Source: Mycobacterium pinniadriaticum (GTDB lineage: Bacteria > Actinomycetota > Actinomycetes > Mycobacteriales > Mycobacteriaceae). Taken from it: a DNA stretch of 64,000 nucleotides. This document shows, in pieces, positions 9,516 through 18,228 of the stretch. A model generated the notes under the pieces. That model did no database searches. It was not told where the DNA came from and saw nothing but the letters and a program-made list of their open reading frames with translations. Positions within the stretch are counted from its first letter, which is position 1, and every line of letters starts with the position of its first letter. Made by a program: the position numbers and the translations under genes. The DNA is taken from positions 1 to 64,000 of the forward strand of contig NZ_JAPJDO010000016.1 of assembly GCF_026242045.1 (NCBI RefSeq), written 5' to 3'.

Positions 9516-9985
9516 CGGTCGCACTGCGCCGCACCTGGGCCAAGGACCTCGACGCGGCCACCCTCTACGAGCTGCTGAAGCTGCGGGTCGAGGTGTTCGT
9601 CGTCGAGCAGGCCTGCCCGTATCCCGAGCTCGACGGACGTGACCTGCTGGCCGAGACCCGCCACTTCTGGCTCGAGCAGCCGGACGGCACGGTGATCGCC
9701 ACGTTGCGGCTGATGGAGGAGCACGCCGGCGGGGAGAAGGCGTTCCGCATCGGCCGGGTGTGTACCCAGCGTGCCGCTCGCGGCCAGGGGCACACCACGC
9801 GGCTGCTGCAGGCCGCGCTCGCCGACGTCGGCGATCACGCCTGCCGGATCAACGCCCAGACCTATCTCGCCGACATGTACGCACAGCACGGATTCGTCAC
9901 CGACGGCGAGGAATTCGTCGAGGACGGCATCCCGCACGTGCCGATGCTGCGCCCGGCCTCGCCGTCGACGGCCGAACAGCCGTGA
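9512..9985 (+). CDS. GNAT acetyltransferase, ElaA-like (Rv2851c family)
   Basis: A 157-residue protein of the GCN5-related N-acetyltransferase fold. LLKLRVEVFVVEQACPYPELDGRD is the ElaA-type N-terminal signature (positions given by residues ~20-43), and IGRVCTQRAARGQGHTTRLL holds the acetyl-CoA pyrophosphate-binding R/Q-x-x-G-x-G/A loop. The acceptor is unknown. GTG at 9512 shares GTGA with the mqo stop, and its own stop shares GTGA with the chelatase gene, which points to translational coupling. The same order is seen in M. tuberculosis. Confidence 0.88.
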   Translation: MTVALRRTWAKDLDAATLYELLKLRVEVFVVEQACPYPELDGRDLLAETRHFWLEQPDGTVIATLRLMEEHAGGEKAFRIGRVCTQRAARGQGHTTRLLQAALADVGDHACRINAQTYLADMYAQHGFVTDGEEFVEDGIPHVPMLRPASPSTAEQP

Positions 9986-11793
9986 GCGCGCCCGCGTTTC
10001 CGTTCAGTGCGATCGTCGGGCACGATCGCCTGAGGCTGGCGCTGGTGCTGTGCGCGGTGCGCCCGGAAATCGGCGGAGTGCTGATCCGCGGCGAGAAGGG
10101 CACCGCGAAGTCGACGGCGGTGCGGGCCCTGGCCGCGATCCTTTCCGAGGTCGATGCGGGTTCGCGACTGGTGGAACTGCCGATCGGGGCGACGGAGGAC
10201 CGGGTGGTCGGCTCGCTGGACCTGCAGAAGGTCCTGCGCGACGGCGAGCACGCGTTCTCGCCGGGCCTGCTGGCCCGCGCCCACGGCGGTGTGCTGTACG
10301 TCGACGAGGTCAACCTGCTGCACGACCACCTGGTCGACATCATGCTCGACGCCGCCGCCATGGGCCGGGTGCACATCGAGCGCGACGGGATATCGCACTC
10401 CCACGAATCGCGCTTCGTGCTGATCGGCACCATGAATCCCGAAGAGGGCGAACTACGTCCGCAGCTGCTGGACCGGTTCGGGCTGACGGTCGACGTGCAC
10501 GCCTCCCGCGATGTGGCGGTGCGCAGCGAGGTGATCCGCCAGCGACTGGCCTACGAGGCCGACCCGGCCGGGTTCGCCGCGCGGCATGCTGTCCAGGACA
10601 GCGAGCTGGCCGGACGGATAGCGGCCGCCCGCGCGCGGGTCGCCGACGTCGAGCTGCCCGACGCCGAGTTGAATCGGGTCGCGGCGCTGTGCGCGGCGTT
10701 CGATGTCGACGGGATGCGCGCCGACCTGGTGCTGGCCCGCACCGCGGTGGCGCACGCGGCGTGGCGCGGTGCGGGAGCCGTCGAGCAGGAAGACATCCGG
10801 GTGGCCGCCGAACTGGCACTGCCGCATCGGAGACGGCGCGACCCGTTCGACGACCCAGGTCTGGACCCCGCGCAGCTCGACGAGGCGTTGGCCGCCATCG
10901 ACGGCGAGCCCGAGCCCGACCCCGATCCGTCCGGCGGTGGGCAGTCGGTCGACGGCTCCGCCGAACCGTCGGCGCCACAGCGCACTTCGTCGTCGGCATC
11001 GCGTCCGTCGGCGCCGCCGGCGGCGACGTTTCGCACCCGGGCGCTGACCGTGCCCGGGGTGGGAGAGGGCAACCCGGGCCGGCGGTCGCGGGCACGCAAC
11101 CGGTCCGGTGCTGTGGTCACCGCGACCGACGCCCCCGATCAGGGCCACGGGCTGCATCTGTTCGCCACCGTGCTCACCGCCGCCGGTAACAATCGGCTGC
11201 GCCCGCAGCCGCAGGACGTGCGGCGGGCGGTGCGGGTGGGCCGGGAAGGCAACCTGGTGATCTTCGTCGTCGACGCCTCCGGGTCGATGGCCGCGCGGGA
11301 CCGGATGTCCGCGGTGTCCGGGGCGGCGCTGTCGCTGCTGCGCGACGCCTACCAGCGCCGCGACAAGGTCGCCGTCGTCACCTTCCGTCAGGACGGCGCC
11401 CGGGTGCTGCTGCCCCCGACCTCGTCGGCGCACATCGCCTCGCGCCGGCTGACCCGCTTCGACACCGGCGGCACCACGCCGTTGGCGCAGGGCCTGCTGG
11501 CCGCCCGCGACATCGTGGTCCGTGAGCGGGTGCGCGACCGGACGCGGCGTCCGCTGGTGGTGGTGCTCACCGACGGTCGGGCGACCGGTGGCCCCGACCC
11601 GTTGGGGCGCAGCCGCTCTGCGGCCCGCCGGCTGCTCGCCGAGGGGGCGGCCGCGGTGGTGGTGGATTGCGAGACGTCCTACGTACGGCTGGGACTGGCC
11701 GCCGACCTCGCCGACCAGTTGCAGGCCCCGCTGCTGCAGCTGGAGCAGCTGCGCGCAGACTATCTGGCACAGGCTGTGCGCCGTGCCGCTTGA
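9982..11793 (+). CDS. Fused ChlI/ChlD-like chelatase subunit (Rv2850c family)
   Basis: A ~603-residue AAA+ motor protein. The N-terminal half has Walker A GEKGTAKST (~36-44), Walker B GGVLYVDEVNLL and the chelatase sensor region TMNPEEGELRPQLLDRFGL. A Pro/Asp/Ser-rich linker (~300-370) leads to a C-terminal von Willebrand A domain with the metal-site DASGSM motif and DTGGTTPLAQGL. The family powers Mg or Co insertion into tetrapyrroles together with a large ChlH/CobN subunit. No such subunit lies here, so cobalt insertion for B12 is inferred from the cobO-cobB-cysG genes directly downstream. GTG at 9982 overlaps the previous stop. Confidence 0.9.
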   Translation: MSAPAFPFSAIVGHDRLRLALVLCAVRPEIGGVLIRGEKGTAKSTAVRALAAILSEVDAGSRLVELPIGATEDRVVGSLDLQKVLRDGEHAFSPGLLARAHGGVLYVDEVNLLHDHLVDIMLDAAAMGRVHIERDGISHSHESRFVLIGTMNPEEGELRPQLLDRFGLTVDVHASRDVAVRSEVIRQRLAYEADPAGFAARHAVQDSELAGRIAAARARVADVELPDAELNRVAALCAAFDVDGMRADLVLARTAVAHAAWRGAGAVEQEDIRVAAELALPHRRRRDPFDDPGLDPAQLDEALAAIDGEPEPDPDPSGGGQSVDGSAEPSAPQRTSSSASRPSAPPAATFRTRALTVPGVGEGNPGRRSRARNRSGAVVTATDAPDQGHGLHLFATVLTAAGNNRLRPQPQDVRRAVRVGREGNLVIFVVDASGSMAARDRMSAVSGAALSLLRDAYQRRDKVAVVTFRQDGARVLLPPTSSAHIASRRLTRFDTGGTTPLAQGLLAARDIVVRERVRDRTRRPLVVVLTDGRATGGPDPLGRSRSAARRLLAEGAAAVVVDCETSYVRLGLAADLADQLQAPLLQLEQLRADYLAQAVRRAA

Positions 11794-11824
11794 AGCGGCC
11801 TGAACCGTTCGAAAGGGATCGTCC

Positions 11825-12439
11825 ATGCCGCAGGGCCAGCCGCTCGCCGTGCCCGACGACGGCCTGACCACCCGGGCCCGCCGCAACACCCCGGTGCTCG
11901 CGGTGCACACCGGGCCCGGCAAGGGAAAGTCCACGGCGGCCTTCGGAATGGCGTTGCGGGCGTGGAACGCCGGGATGAGTGTGGCGGTGTTCCAGTTCGT
12001 CAAGAGCGCGAAGTGGAAGGTCGGCGAGGAGTCGGCGTTCGCCGCGCTGGGCCGGCTGCACACCGAACAGGGCCTCGGCGGTGCGGTGGAGTGGCACAAG
12101 ATGGGCTCCGGTTGGTCCTGGACCCGCAAAGCGGGCTCGGACGACGATCACGCCACCGCCGCGGCCGAGGGCTGGACCGAGATCGCCGGGCGGCTGGCGC
12201 AGCAGCGCCACGACTTCTATGTTCTCGACGAATTCACCTACCCCCTGAAGTGGGGCTGGGTGGATGTGGAAGACGTGGTCGAGGTGCTCCTTAACCGCCC
12301 GGGCCACCAGCACGTGGTGATCACCGGCCGTGACGCCCCACAACGGCTGGTCGACGCCGCCGATCTGGTGACCGAGATGAGATGCGTGAAACACCCGATG
12401 GACGCCGGCCGCAAGGGTCAGAAGGGCATTGAATGGTAA
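11825..12439 (+). CDS. cobO: Corrinoid adenosyltransferase
   Basis: Transfers the adenosyl group of ATP to the cobalt of cob(I)yrinic acid a,c-diamide and other corrinoids late in B12 synthesis. The 204-residue product has the CobO/BtuR P-loop HTGPGKGKSTAAFG at residues ~28-41, and FYVLDEFTYPLKWGWVD, a family block holding the acidic residues of the active site. Thirty-one bases separate it from the chelatase gene, with GAAAGGGA upstream of the ATG. Its stop region overlaps the start of cobB by seven bases (ATGGTAA), so the two are translated together. Confidence 0.95.
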   Translation: MPQGQPLAVPDDGLTTRARRNTPVLAVHTGPGKGKSTAAFGMALRAWNAGMSVAVFQFVKSAKWKVGEESAFAALGRLHTEQGLGGAVEWHKMGSGWSWTRKAGSDDDHATAAAEGWTEIAGRLAQQRHDFYVLDEFTYPLKWGWVDVEDVVEVLLNRPGHQHVVITGRDAPQRLVDAADLVTEMRCVKHPMDAGRKGQKGIEW

Positions 12440-13818
12440 GCGTGGTGTCAATTCCCGCCGTCGTGATCGGTGCCCCCGCGTCGGGGAGTGGGAAGACCAC
12501 TGTCGCAACGGGTTTGATCGGAGCGCTGCGGGCCGCCGGACATCGGGTCGCGCCGTTCAAGGTCGGCCCGGACTTCATCGATCCCGGCTATCATGCGCTG
12601 GCCGCCGGCCGACCCGGGCGCAATCTCGACCCGGTGCTGGTGCCCGAGGAGCTGATCGGTCCGCTGTACCGGCACGGCACCCGTGACGCCGATATCGCCG
12701 TGATCGAAGGTGTGATGGGTCTGTTCGACGGCCGCATCGATGAGCACATTGTCACCCCGGCCCGCGGCTCGACCGCGCAGGTCGCCGAAATTCTCGGCGC
12801 CCCCGTACTGCTGGTGGTCGACGCGCGAGGCCAAAGCCACAGCATCGCCGCGGTACTGCAAGGGTTTTTGACATTTCACCCGGGTGTGCACATCGCCGGG
12901 GTGATCCTCAACCGGGTGGGCACCGCCCGCCACGAGCAGGTGCTGCGCCAGGCCTGTGAGGCGGTCGGGGTGGCGGTACTGGGCGCGATACCGCGGCACG
13001 ACGAGTTGGCGGTGCCGTCGCGTCATCTGGGCCTGGTGACCGCCGTCGAGCACGGCGAGCAGGCGCATGCCGCGGTGGCCGCGATGACCGCGCTGGTGGC
13101 CCGCCACGTCGACCTGCCCGCCGTGGTGGCCCTGGCCGGCTCTGGGGTACCGGCCGCCGCCTGGGCGCCCGAGGACGTGGTCGGCCAGCTGAGCCGGGCC
13201 AACCCCGTGGTGGCCGTGGCCGCCGGCAAGGCCTTCAGCTTCGGCTATGCCGAACACCCCGAGCTGCTGCGCGCGGCGGGCGCCGAGGTGGTGGAGTTCG
13301 ATCCGCTCACACAGGCGCTTCCCGCGCAGGCCGCGGCGCTGGTGCTACCCGGTGGCTTCCCCGAGCAGTATCTGGCCGACTTGTCGGCCAACGCCGGCCT
13401 GCGCACCCAGATCCGCGAACTCGCCCGCCATGCGCCCGTCCAAGCCGAGTGCGGGGGGCTGGCCTATTTGATGGACGACCTCGACGGGCACCCGATGTGC
13501 GGGGTGCTGGCCGGCTCGGCCCGCTTCACGTCCCGGCTGACCCTGGGTTACCGGGATGCCGTGGCGGTGACCGATTCGTCGCTGCACGCGGTGGGCCAGC
13601 GTGTGATCGGTCACGAATTCCACCGCACCACAGCCGATTTCATCGGCGATGTTCAGTCCGCCTGGGCTTTCCGGGGCCGGGACGGACAACCGGTGTCCGA
13701 CGGTGTGGTGCAGGCGGGGGTGCATGCGTCGTATCTGCACACGCACCCCGTCGCCCAGCCGGGCTCGGTGGCACGGTTTGTCGCTCACGCCTGCGCATTC
13801 ACTAGGCTCGCCCGGTGA
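12433..13818 (+). CDS. cobB: (Hydrogeno)cobyrinic acid a,c-diamide synthase
   Basis: ATP- and glutamine-dependent amidation of the a and c carboxylates of the corrin ring. N-terminal P-loop GAPASGSGKTT at residues 13-23, then KVGPDFIDPGYH, a hallmark of CobB/CbiA; the C-terminal half is a class I glutamine amidotransferase with LVLPGGFPEQYL and a nucleophile Cys at about residue 340 in QAECGGLAYL. The 461-residue length is normal. The start overlaps cobO and the stop overlaps cysG by four bases (GTGA). No cobalamin riboswitch is visible upstream of this run of genes. Confidence 0.95.
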   Translation: MVSVVSIPAVVIGAPASGSGKTTVATGLIGALRAAGHRVAPFKVGPDFIDPGYHALAAGRPGRNLDPVLVPEELIGPLYRHGTRDADIAVIEGVMGLFDGRIDEHIVTPARGSTAQVAEILGAPVLLVVDARGQSHSIAAVLQGFLTFHPGVHIAGVILNRVGTARHEQVLRQACEAVGVAVLGAIPRHDELAVPSRHLGLVTAVEHGEQAHAAVAAMTALVARHVDLPAVVALAGSGVPAAAWAPEDVVGQLSRANPVVAVAAGKAFSFGYAEHPELLRAAGAEVVEFDPLTQALPAQAAALVLPGGFPEQYLADLSANAGLRTQIRELARHAPVQAECGGLAYLMDDLDGHPMCGVLAGSARFTSRLTLGYRDAVAVTDSSLHAVGQRVIGHEFHRTTADFIGDVQSAWAFRGRDGQPVSDGVVQAGVHASYLHTHPVAQPGSVARFVAHACAFTRLAR

Positions 13819-15035
13819 CCGAGAACGCCTACCTCGTCGGCCTGCGCCTGGCCGGCAAGAAGGTCGTCGTGGTCGGCGGCGGCACGGTGGCCCAGCGGCG
13901 CCTTCCGCTTCTCATCGGAAGTGACGCCGACGTCCACGTGATCGCGCGGGCCGCGACCCCGGCGGTCGAGGCCCTGGCCTCCCAGCGGCCGGGCATCACG
14001 TTGGAACTGCGTGATTACCGCGACGGCGACCTCGACGGCGCCTGGTATGCCATCGCCGCCACCGACGACGCGGACGTCAACGCCGCCGTCGTCGCCGAAG
14101 CCGACCGCCGGCAGATCTTCTGTGTGCGCGCCGACGCCGCACGCGACGGCACCGCCGTGACCCCGGCGTCCTTCGACCATGACGGGTTGACGGTGGGCGT
14201 ACTGGCCGGCGGGGAACACCGCCGCTCGGCGGCGATCCGCTCGGCGATCCACGAGGCCTTCCAGCAGGGCCTGATCGCAGCCGACACCAGCGACGTCGTG
14301 CCCGGCAGCGTCGCGCTGGTGGGCGGCGGGCCCGGGGATCCCGAGTTGATCACCGTGCGCGGCCGCCGGCTGCTGGCCCGCGCCGACGTCGTGGTCGCCG
14401 ACCGGCTGGCCCCGCCGGAACTGCTCGCCGAGCTCGGGTCGCACGTCGAGGTGATCGACGCGGCCAAGATTCCCTACGGGCGGGCAATGGCTCAGGAAGC
14501 GATAAACAAAGTTCTTATAGAACGGGCCCGGGAGGGGCGCTTCGTGGTGCGCCTGAAGGGGGGCGACCCGTTCGTCTTCGCCCGCGGATATGAGGAAGCT
14601 CTCGCCTGTGCCGACGCCGGGGTGCCCGTCACAGTGGTCCCGGGTGTGACGAGCGCCATTTCGGTACCCGCGATGGCCGGTGTTCCGGTCACCCACCGGG
14701 CGGTCAATCACGAGTTTGTGGTGGTCAGCGGCCATTTGGCGCCTGAGCATCCGGAATCGTTAGTGAATTGGAATGCGCTGGCGCAATTGTCGGGGACGAT
14801 CGTTCTGCTGATGGCGGTCGAACGAATCGAATTGTTTGCCGATGTGCTGATTTCAGGTGGCCGACCTGCGGATACGCCGGTTCTGGTGGTGCAGCATGGC
14901 ACCACCGCCGCCGAGCGGATCGTACGGACCACGCTGCGTGATGCGCCCGAGCGCATTCGAGCCGACGGCATTCGGCCCCCGGCAATCATCGTGATCGGTC
15001 CCGTTGTGGGACTCCCAGCGGCATTCGGCGCTTAA
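13815..15035 (+). CDS. cysG: Siroheme synthase / uroporphyrinogen-III C-methyltransferase
   Basis: A fusion of two tetrapyrrole enzymes, 406 residues. The N-terminal ~150 residues are a precorrin-2 dehydrogenase/ferrochelatase-like Rossmann unit (VVVVGGGTVAQRRL at ~17-30). From ~165 follows the SAM-dependent uroporphyrinogen-III methyltransferase with LVGGGPGDPELIT, RLKGGDPFVFARG, and PGVTSAISVPAMAGVPVTHR. It can feed both siroheme and the B12 branch represented by cobO/cobB. The middle dimerisation segment of enterobacterial CysG is shortened, as in the mycobacterial family (Rv2847c). GTG at 13815 overlaps the cobB stop. Probably the last gene of the run; efpA downstream has its own promoter. 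Confidence 0.94.
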   Translation: MTENAYLVGLRLAGKKVVVVGGGTVAQRRLPLLIGSDADVHVIARAATPAVEALASQRPGITLELRDYRDGDLDGAWYAIAATDDADVNAAVVAEADRRQIFCVRADAARDGTAVTPASFDHDGLTVGVLAGGEHRRSAAIRSAIHEAFQQGLIAADTSDVVPGSVALVGGGPGDPELITVRGRRLLARADVVVADRLAPPELLAELGSHVEVIDAAKIPYGRAMAQEAINKVLIERAREGRFVVRLKGGDPFVFARGYEEALACADAGVPVTVVPGVTSAISVPAMAGVPVTHRAVNHEFVVVSGHLAPEHPESLVNWNALAQLSGTIVLLMAVERIELFADVLISGGRPADTPVLVVQHGTTAAERIVRTTLRDAPERIRADGIRPPAIIVIGPVVGLPAAFGA

Positions 15036-15054
15036 AGATTCCTTAAGATTACTG

Positions 15055-15060
15055 TAGGGT
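15055..15060 (+). promoter_or_regulatory. Leaderless -10 element of efpA
   Basis: TAGGGT lies exactly eight bases before the efpA ATG at 15069 (AGCTCGCT between). A -10 at this distance places the transcription start on or next to the start codon, giving a leaderless mRNA, and no Shine-Dalgarno sequence is seen. The hexamer and the first four spacer bases (TAGGGTAGCT) are identical to those before the second transporter gene. The site is inferred from pattern only. Confidence 0.65.
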
Positions 15061-15068
15061 AGCTCGCT

Positions 15069-16643
15069 ATGACGGCTCTCAACGATGCTGAGCGGGCGAG
15101 TAGTCGCCACGCCAACAGTTCAGAGCGCGCTGTCCCGATGCGCCTCGAGCCGGCGACTCTCGAGCGGACCCGCAAGTACCCGCCCTGGCTTCCGTCGCGG
15201 CGTTTCCTGGCCGCGGTGACCGCCATCGGCGGCATGCAGCTGCTGGCCACGATGGACAGCACCGTCGCGATCGTGGCACTGCCCAAGATCCAGGACGAGC
15301 TCAGCCTGTCCGACGCCGGGCGCAGCTGGGTGATCACCGCCTACGTACTGACCTTCGGCGGTCTGATGCTGCTCGGCGGCCGGCTGGGCGACACCATCGG
15401 CCGCAAGCGCACCTTCATCGTCGGTGTCGCGCTGTTCACCATTGCCTCGGTGTTGTGCGGTATCGCCTGGGACGAGGCGACCTTGGTGATTGCCCGCCTG
15501 TTGCAAGGCGTCGGCGCGGCGATCGCCTCACCCACCGGCCTGGCGCTGGTCGCCACCACCTTCCCCAAAGGGCCGGCGCGTAACGCCGCGACCGCGGTGT
15601 TCGCCGCCATGACGGGCATCGGCTCGGTGATGGGCCTGGTCGTCGGCGGGGCATTGGTCGAGGTGTCGTGGCGCTTCGCGTTCCTGGTGAACGTGCCGAT
15701 CGGTCTGTTGATGATCTACCTGGCCCGCAACACCCTGCGGGAAACCCAGCGGGAGCGGATGAAGCTGGACGCGGCCGGTGCGCTGCTGGCCACCGTCGGC
15801 TGCACCGCGGCGGTGTTCGGGTTCGCCCAGGCGCCCGAGAACGGCTGGCTGTCCCCGGTGACCATGGCCTCAGCGGCCGCCGCCGTGCTGGCGTTCGTCG
15901 CGTTCGTCTTCGTCGAGCGCCGCGCGGTCAACCCGGTGGTGCCGTTCGACCTGTTCCGCGACCGCAACCGGTTGGCCACCTTCGCCGCGGTGTTCCTGGC
16001 CGGCGGGGTGATGTTCACGCTGACCGTGCTGATCGGTCTGTACGTGCAGGACATCATGGGCTACAGCGCACTGCGCGCCGGGATCGGCTTCATCCCATTC
16101 GTGATCGCGCTCGGCATCGGCCTGGGGGCGTCGTCACAACTGGTGTCGTACTTCCCGCCGCGGCTGCTGGTCATCGCCGGCGGTGTGCTGGTGCTGGGCG
16201 CCATGATCTATGGCTCCACCCTCAACGGCGGCATCCCGTACTTCCCGAATCTGGTCATCCCGATCACGGTCGGCGGCTTCGGCATCGGCATGATCGTCGT
16301 GCCGCTCACCGTGTCGGCCATCGCCGGCGTCGGATTCGACCAGATCGGCCCGGTATCGGCGATCGCGCTGATGCTGCAGAATCTCGGCGGACCCGTCGTG
16401 CTGGCGGTCATCCAGGCCGTGATCACCTCCCGCACGCTGTACCTGGGCGGCACCACCGGCCCGGTGAAGAACATGAATCCCGCGCAGCTGCACGCCCTGG
16501 ACCAGGGCTACACCTATGGCCTGCTCTGGGTCGCCGCCGTCGCGGTGATCGTGGGCGCGGTCGCGCTGTTCATCGGCTACACCGCCCAGCAGGTCGCCCA
16601 CGCGCAGGAAGTCAAGGAAGCGATCGACGCCGGAGAGCTCTAG
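15069..16643 (+). CDS. efpA: MFS multidrug efflux transporter EfpA
   Basis: Inner-membrane drug/lipid transporter of the 14-TM DHA2 (QacA/EmrB) family, 524 residues. After a ~40-residue cytoplasmic N-terminus, the family motifs appear in order: MDSTVAIVALPKIQ in TM1, GGRLGDTIGRKRTF (motif A) after TM2, LLQGVGAAIASPTGLAL, and the C-terminal SRTLYLGGTTGPVKNMN loop typical of EfpA. It is very close to M. tuberculosis Rv2846c. Transcription probably starts at the ATG itself. A second copy of the gene type follows in tandem after a nested inverted repeat. Confidence 0.96.
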   Translation: MTALNDAERASSRHANSSERAVPMRLEPATLERTRKYPPWLPSRRFLAAVTAIGGMQLLATMDSTVAIVALPKIQDELSLSDAGRSWVITAYVLTFGGLMLLGGRLGDTIGRKRTFIVGVALFTIASVLCGIAWDEATLVIARLLQGVGAAIASPTGLALVATTFPKGPARNAATAVFAAMTGIGSVMGLVVGGALVEVSWRFAFLVNVPIGLLMIYLARNTLRETQRERMKLDAAGALLATVGCTAAVFGFAQAPENGWLSPVTMASAAAAVLAFVAFVFVERRAVNPVVPFDLFRDRNRLATFAAVFLAGGVMFTLTVLIGLYVQDIMGYSALRAGIGFIPFVIALGIGLGASSQLVSYFPPRLLVIAGGVLVLGAMIYGSTLNGGIPYFPNLVIPITVGGFGIGMIVVPLTVSAIAGVGFDQIGPVSAIALMLQNLGGPVVLAVIQAVITSRTLYLGGTTGPVKNMNPAQLHALDQGYTYGLLWVAAVAVIVGAVALFIGYTAQQVAHAQEVKEAIDAGEL

Positions 16644-16657
16644 TCCGTCGTCCAGGT

Positions 16658-16703
16658 TGCAGTTGTTGTACATAAACCCCGAGACGGGGCGTCAACAACT
16701 GCA
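16658..16703. terminator. Nested inverted repeat between the two efpA-type genes
   Basis: Outer arms 16658-16668 (TGCAGTTGTTG) and 16693-16703 (CAACAACTGCA) are perfect 11-base complements. Inside them, 16677-16681 (CCCCG) and 16685-16689 (CGGGG) form a second perfect stem with a three-base AGA loop. A role as efpA terminator is the simplest reading, although no U tract follows; the position 18 bases before the next -10 also allows an operator or attenuator role for the second transporter. Confidence 0.55.
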
Positions 16704-16720
16704 GTTTCAGCGGGCGACAG

Positions 16721-16734
16721 TAGGGTAGCTACCC
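16721..16734 (+). promoter_or_regulatory. Leaderless -10 and palindrome before second efpA-type gene
   Basis: TAGGGT at 16721-16726 is followed by eight bases (AGCTACCC) and the ATG at 16735, the same geometry as efpA. Bases 16723-16734, GGGTAGCTACCC, are a perfect 12-base palindrome ending at the start codon. A regulator bound here would cover the -10 and the transcription start. Whether the palindrome is used is inference; efpA has only its left half intact. Confidence 0.55.
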
Positions 16735-18228
16735 ATGTCTGGCGTGCGTGGACCTCAAACGGCCGCCAGACCGCTTGCCTCCAAAGTGCTGGGGGCCGCG
16801 ATCGTCGCCATCACCGGCATGCAGCTGATGTCCACGCTGGACGGCACCATCGTGATCGTCGCGCTGCCGCGCATGCAGGCCGAACTCGGTCTGTCCGACG
16901 CCTCCAAGAGTTGGGTGATCACCGCCTATGTGCTGACCTTCGGCGGCCTGCTGCTACTCGGCGGGCGGGTTGGCGACGCGGTCGGCCACAAGCGGGCATT
17001 CATCTCCGGCGTCGGTGTGTTCACCATCGCCTCACTGGCCTGCGGGCTGGCCAACGAACAGTGGACGCTGATCGTGGCCCGCGCGGTACAGGGCGTGGGC
17101 GCCGCCGTGGCCGCACCGACCGGTCTGGCACTGATCGCCACTACCTACGCGGTCGGGCATGCCCGCAATCAGGCGATGGCGGTCTCGGCGGCCATGCAGG
17201 GCCTCGGGTCGGTGCTGGGCCTGGTCCTGGGTGGTGCGCTCACCGGCCTCTCATGGCGGCTGGCGTTCCTGGTCAACGTGCCCATCGGCATCTTGATCAT
17301 CATCGTCGCGCTCACCCGGCTGGAGGAAACCCGGCACGAACGCCTCAAGCTCGACATCACCGGGGCGTTGCTGGCCACACTGGCCTGTACCGCGGCCGTC
17401 CTGGTCTTCACGCAGGGCCCGCCGCGCGGTTGGGTCGACCCGTGGGTGATCGGTGCGGGTGCGGCCGCCGTGGTGTTCTCTATCGGCTTCCTGATCGTCG
17501 AACGCAGCGCCGACAACCCTCTGGTGCCGTTCTCGGTGTTCGACAGCCGCAGCCGGGTCGCGTCGTTCGCGGCGTACTTCCTGGCCGGGGGCGTGATGTT
17601 GACGCTGAGTGTGATGATCGGCCTGCTGGTTCAGGATGTGCTCGGGTACTCGCCATTGCGCGCCGGGATCTGCTTCATGCCCTTCGCGGCCGCGTTCGTG
17701 GTCGGCAATGTCGCCGCCACCCGGCTGGCGCTGCGGGTGGCCCCCCGCTGGCTGATCCTGGGCGGCGGACTGCTGGTGTTGGCGGCCATGCTGTACGGGT
17801 CGACGCTGCACCGTTCGATTCCGTACTTTCCCGACCTGTTCGTCCCGATCGTCGTCGGCGGTCTGGGGATCGGGCTCATCTCGGTGATCCTGCCGCTGTG
17901 CACGCTGGCCAATGTCGGTCCGCGGGAGATCGGGCCGGTGTCGTCCATCACTCTGATGGTGTTCAACCTCGGCGGGCCGCTGGTGCTGGTGGTCATCCAG
18001 GCGGTGCAGACCTCCCGCACGCTGTACCTGGGCGGGACGACCGGTCCGGTTAAGTACATGACGCCCGCCCAACTCGACGCCCTCGGCTACGGCTATACCT
18101 ACTCACTGCTGTGGGTGGCCGGCATCGCAGTCTTGGTCGGGGTCGCCGCGCTGGGGATCGGATTCTCGACCAGAGACATCGCCGCCGCCCAGCACACCAG
18201 GGAAGCGGTCGAAGCCGGCGAACTCTAG
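16735..18228 (+). CDS. Second EfpA-type MFS transporter (tandem paralogue)
   Basis: A 497-residue, 14-TM DHA2 transporter that repeats nearly all EfpA landmarks: LDGTIVIVALPRMQ, GGRVGDAVGHKRAF (motif A, with His in place of the first Arg), VQGVGAAVAAPTGLAL, SRTLYLGGTTGPVKYMT and the closing EAVEAGEL matching EAIDAGEL of EfpA. It lacks EfpA's ~30-residue N-terminal extension. This is a tandem duplication that has diverged; M. tuberculosis has only one efpA at this place. The stop at 18226-18228 abuts the stop of the minus-strand permease with no spacer. Substrate unknown. Confidence 0.9.
   Translation: MSGVRGPQTAARPLASKVLGAAIVAITGMQLMSTLDGTIVIVALPRMQAELGLSDASKSWVITAYVLTFGGLLLLGGRVGDAVGHKRAFISGVGVFTIASLACGLANEQWTLIVARAVQGVGAAVAAPTGLALIATTYAVGHARNQAMAVSAAMQGLGSVLGLVLGGALTGLSWRLAFLVNVPIGILIIIVALTRLEETRHERLKLDITGALLATLACTAAVLVFTQGPPRGWVDPWVIGAGAAAVVFSIGFLIVERSADNPLVPFSVFDSRSRVASFAAYFLAGGVMLTLSVMIGLLVQDVLGYSPLRAGICFMPFAAAFVVGNVAATRLALRVAPRWLILGGGLLVLAAMLYGSTLHRSIPYFPDLFVPIVVGGLGIGLISVILPLCTLANVGPREIGPVSSITLMVFNLGGPLVLVVIQAVQTSRTLYLGGTTGPVKYMTPAQLDALGYGYTYSLLWVAGIAVLVGVAALGIGFSTRDIAAAQHTREAVEAGEL

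Noticed and set aside
10453..12129. A long minus-strand open frame opposite the chelatase and cobO genes
   Set aside because: Antisense shadow of two well-identified genes; composition is Arg/Gly/His-rich without domains.
7850..15035. A cobalamin riboswitch controlling the cob genes
   Set aside because: No B12-box or matching stem structure was found; the genes are packed with 4-31 base junctions and leave no room for a leader.
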